This document shows positions 4,672 through 5,849 of a stretch of 5,849 nt of DNA, one piece after another. The notes below the pieces were generated by a model. The model searched no databases and was not told the DNA's origin. It worked only from the letters and a program-made list of their open reading frames with translations. The translations under genes and the position numbers were made by a program. Position 1 is the first letter of the stretch; every line of letters begins with the position of its first letter. The stretch is from Campylobacterales bacterium (GTDB lineage Bacteria; Campylobacterota; Campylobacteria; Campylobacterales; JACAEZ01), in the NCBI GenBank assembly GCA_013388565.1, contig JACAEZ010000222.1:1-5849 (forward strand), given 5' to 3'.

Positions 4672-5849
4672 CTATTGCTTTTGAGCAAGTGTCACAATGC
4701 TAAATGTTAATTTTAGTATCTCATCATGAGAAGCTATAAAACCATTTAAATCTTCAAGTGTTAATTGTTCGATTAATTTTAACTCTTTTTCACTGTATCC
4801 AATGCCTAAATTTTTATAGTACTCATTAAATGTCTTTGAAAGTCGTTGATTTAATGTCTCATTTCTTAAAGGTTCACTTCCAAGCAAAAACTTTTTAGCA
4901 CCATCAAGCTCTTTTTGAGTTACTCCATTTGCTATAAAATCTTTGATTATCTCTTTTATAAGTTTTATAGACTCTTCCTCATTTTCGAGTTTTGTCTGCA
5001 TATAACCGCTTAAATAACTATGTGAATTGTTGCTATGAACTCTAGCATAAGCTGAATATGCCAAGCCTCTTTTTACTCTTATCTCTTCCATTATTCTACT
5101 GCCAAAACCGCTACTACCTAGTATAAACATGGCAACTTTTGATTTGTAGCTGTCAATATCTGTGGATTTTACATAAAATGGAGATGCAAAATATATATAA
5201 GATTGTTGTGTATCTTTGAAAACTTTTTTTATTTCACTTTTATCGTTTGGATTAAAATACTCTATTGAACTTTTTTTACCATTTTTTAATAGTGACAATA
5301 CATCTTTTGAGTATTCAATAGCTTTTTGCTCTTCTAATGCTCCACCAATTACAACTATTGCATTTTCTAAAACAAGATATGTGTTTATGAAATTTTTCAA
5401 ATCTTCAAGGTTTATAGATTTTAAACTCTCTATTGTTCCACTACTTGGATATTGCATAGGTGTATTTTTAAAAACTAGCTCATTTAAATTTTTTGAAGCA
5501 ATATGGTCAAAATCACTCTCTTTTCTCATGATAGAGCCAATCGTTGCTGTTTTTATCTTTTTAAATGTATCTTGTGTATAGTTTGGGTCATTTAATAACT
5601 CTTTTAACATTTTTAAAGAGTATTCAAACTCACTTTCAAGTGAACTAATCTCCAATACAAACGTTTCAAAACCGCAAGTTGCACTTAAATGTACTGCTTT
5701 TTGTTCTAGTAAATTTGCAAAATTTACACTGCCTAATTTTTTTGTACCTTCATTTAAAAGTTTTGCACTCAAAGCACCGACACCAGCTTTTTTGCCATCT
5801 TTTATACTTCCACTTGCTTGAAAAACAATTTGCATAGAAACTATTGGCA
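4672..5849 (-). CDS. M16 family peptidase-like protein, R/Y (non-zinc) type, 5' end outside window
   Basis: The frame enters at the right edge without a start: codons upstream of the first ATG (5833-5835) read P-I-V-S-M-Q-I-V-F, the standard first strand of an M16 domain, so that Met is internal and roughly 20-30 residues are missing. Numbering from that Met, 387 residues are visible, covering two M16 halves. The zinc motif HxxEH should fall in the helix at 18-30, but this reads GVGALSAKLLNEG, with no His or Glu pair. The C-terminal half keeps the GFGSRIMEEIRVKRGLAYS block (243-261) with the substrate-binding R/Y pair. Such R/Y subunits usually work with an HxxEH partner as a clam-shell peptidase; none is visible here. 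In Campylobacterota this gene commonly lies between pyrD and dapA, which may flank it outside the window. Product class firm, activity doubtful. Confidence 0.88.
   Translation of the reverse strand, partial: PIVSMQIVFQASGSIKDGKKAGVGALSAKLLNEGTKKLGSVNFANLLEQKAVHLSATCGFETFVLEISSLESEFEYSLKMLKELLNDPNYTQDTFKKIKTATIGSIMRKESDFDHIASKNLNELVFKNTPMQYPSSGTIESLKSINLEDLKNFINTYLVLENAIVVIGGALEEQKAIEYSKDVLSLLKNGKKSSIEYFNPNDKSEIKKVFKDTQQSYIYFASPFYVKSTDIDSYKSKVAMFILGSSGFGSRIMEEIRVKRGLAYSAYARVHSNNSHSYLSGYMQTKLENEEESIKLIKEIIKDFIANGVTQKELDGAKKFLLGSEPLRNETLNQRLSKTFNEYYKNLGIGYSEKELKLIEQLTLEDLNGFIASHDEILKLTFSIVTLAQKQ

Noticed and set aside
5216..5581. Plus-strand ORF of 121 codons
   Set aside because: It is antisense to the well-conserved M16 gene; its hydrophobic, Phe/Ser-rich composition is what the complement of Lys/Glu-rich coding gives.

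Overview
The window is strongly AT-rich. Its gene content looks like a Campylobacterota (former Epsilonproteobacteria) chromosome, for example an Arcobacter- or Sulfurimonas-like organism. The pointers are a dihydroorotase paralogue without catalytic residues, an AmrS radical-SAM protein followed by a SixA phosphatase, an M16 peptidase of the R/Y type, and an extended -10 promoter (TTTTTGn then TACAAT) of the kind described in Campylobacter. The genus cannot be fixed from the sequence alone.

Layout. Bases 1-117 are the last 38 codons of a sensor histidine kinase. Bases 129-820 hold a type II toxin-antitoxin (TA) module: an antitoxin-like gene (192-455) followed one base later by a PemK/MazF-type toxin whose frame breaks at a run of seven A's right after its start codon. 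Bases 883-2115 encode a class I dihydroorotase-like protein in which every metal-ligand and catalytic position I can align is substituted, so it is probably a non-catalytic partner of aspartate carbamoyltransferase. Twelve bases later comes a second TA module (2128-2616): a short antitoxin cut by a one-base frameshift in an A run, overlapping an intact RelE/YafQ-like toxin. Then come a complete AmrS radical SAM gene (2649-3638) and, overlapping it by four bases, a SixA-type phosphohistidine phosphatase (3635-4108). Bases 4109-4671 contain no intact gene. Their core is a minus-strand relic of an IS256-family transposase C-terminus with three frameshifts. From 4672 to the right edge, on the minus strand, is an M16 peptidase-family protein that runs out of the window and lacks the HxxEH zinc site.

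How the genes fit together. The pyrC-like gene, TA module 2, amrS and sixA all lie on the plus strand with short gaps or overlaps, and look like one transcription unit driven from the promoter at 836-849. TA module 2 sits between pyrC-like and amrS, and TA module 1 just upstream, so both look like accessory insertions in a housekeeping operon. The most notable features are that both TA modules are broken by single-base changes in A tracts, and that two metabolic proteins (dihydroorotase-like and M16) have lost their family's catalytic residues. I found no CRISPR array, tRNA, rRNA or clearly new system.
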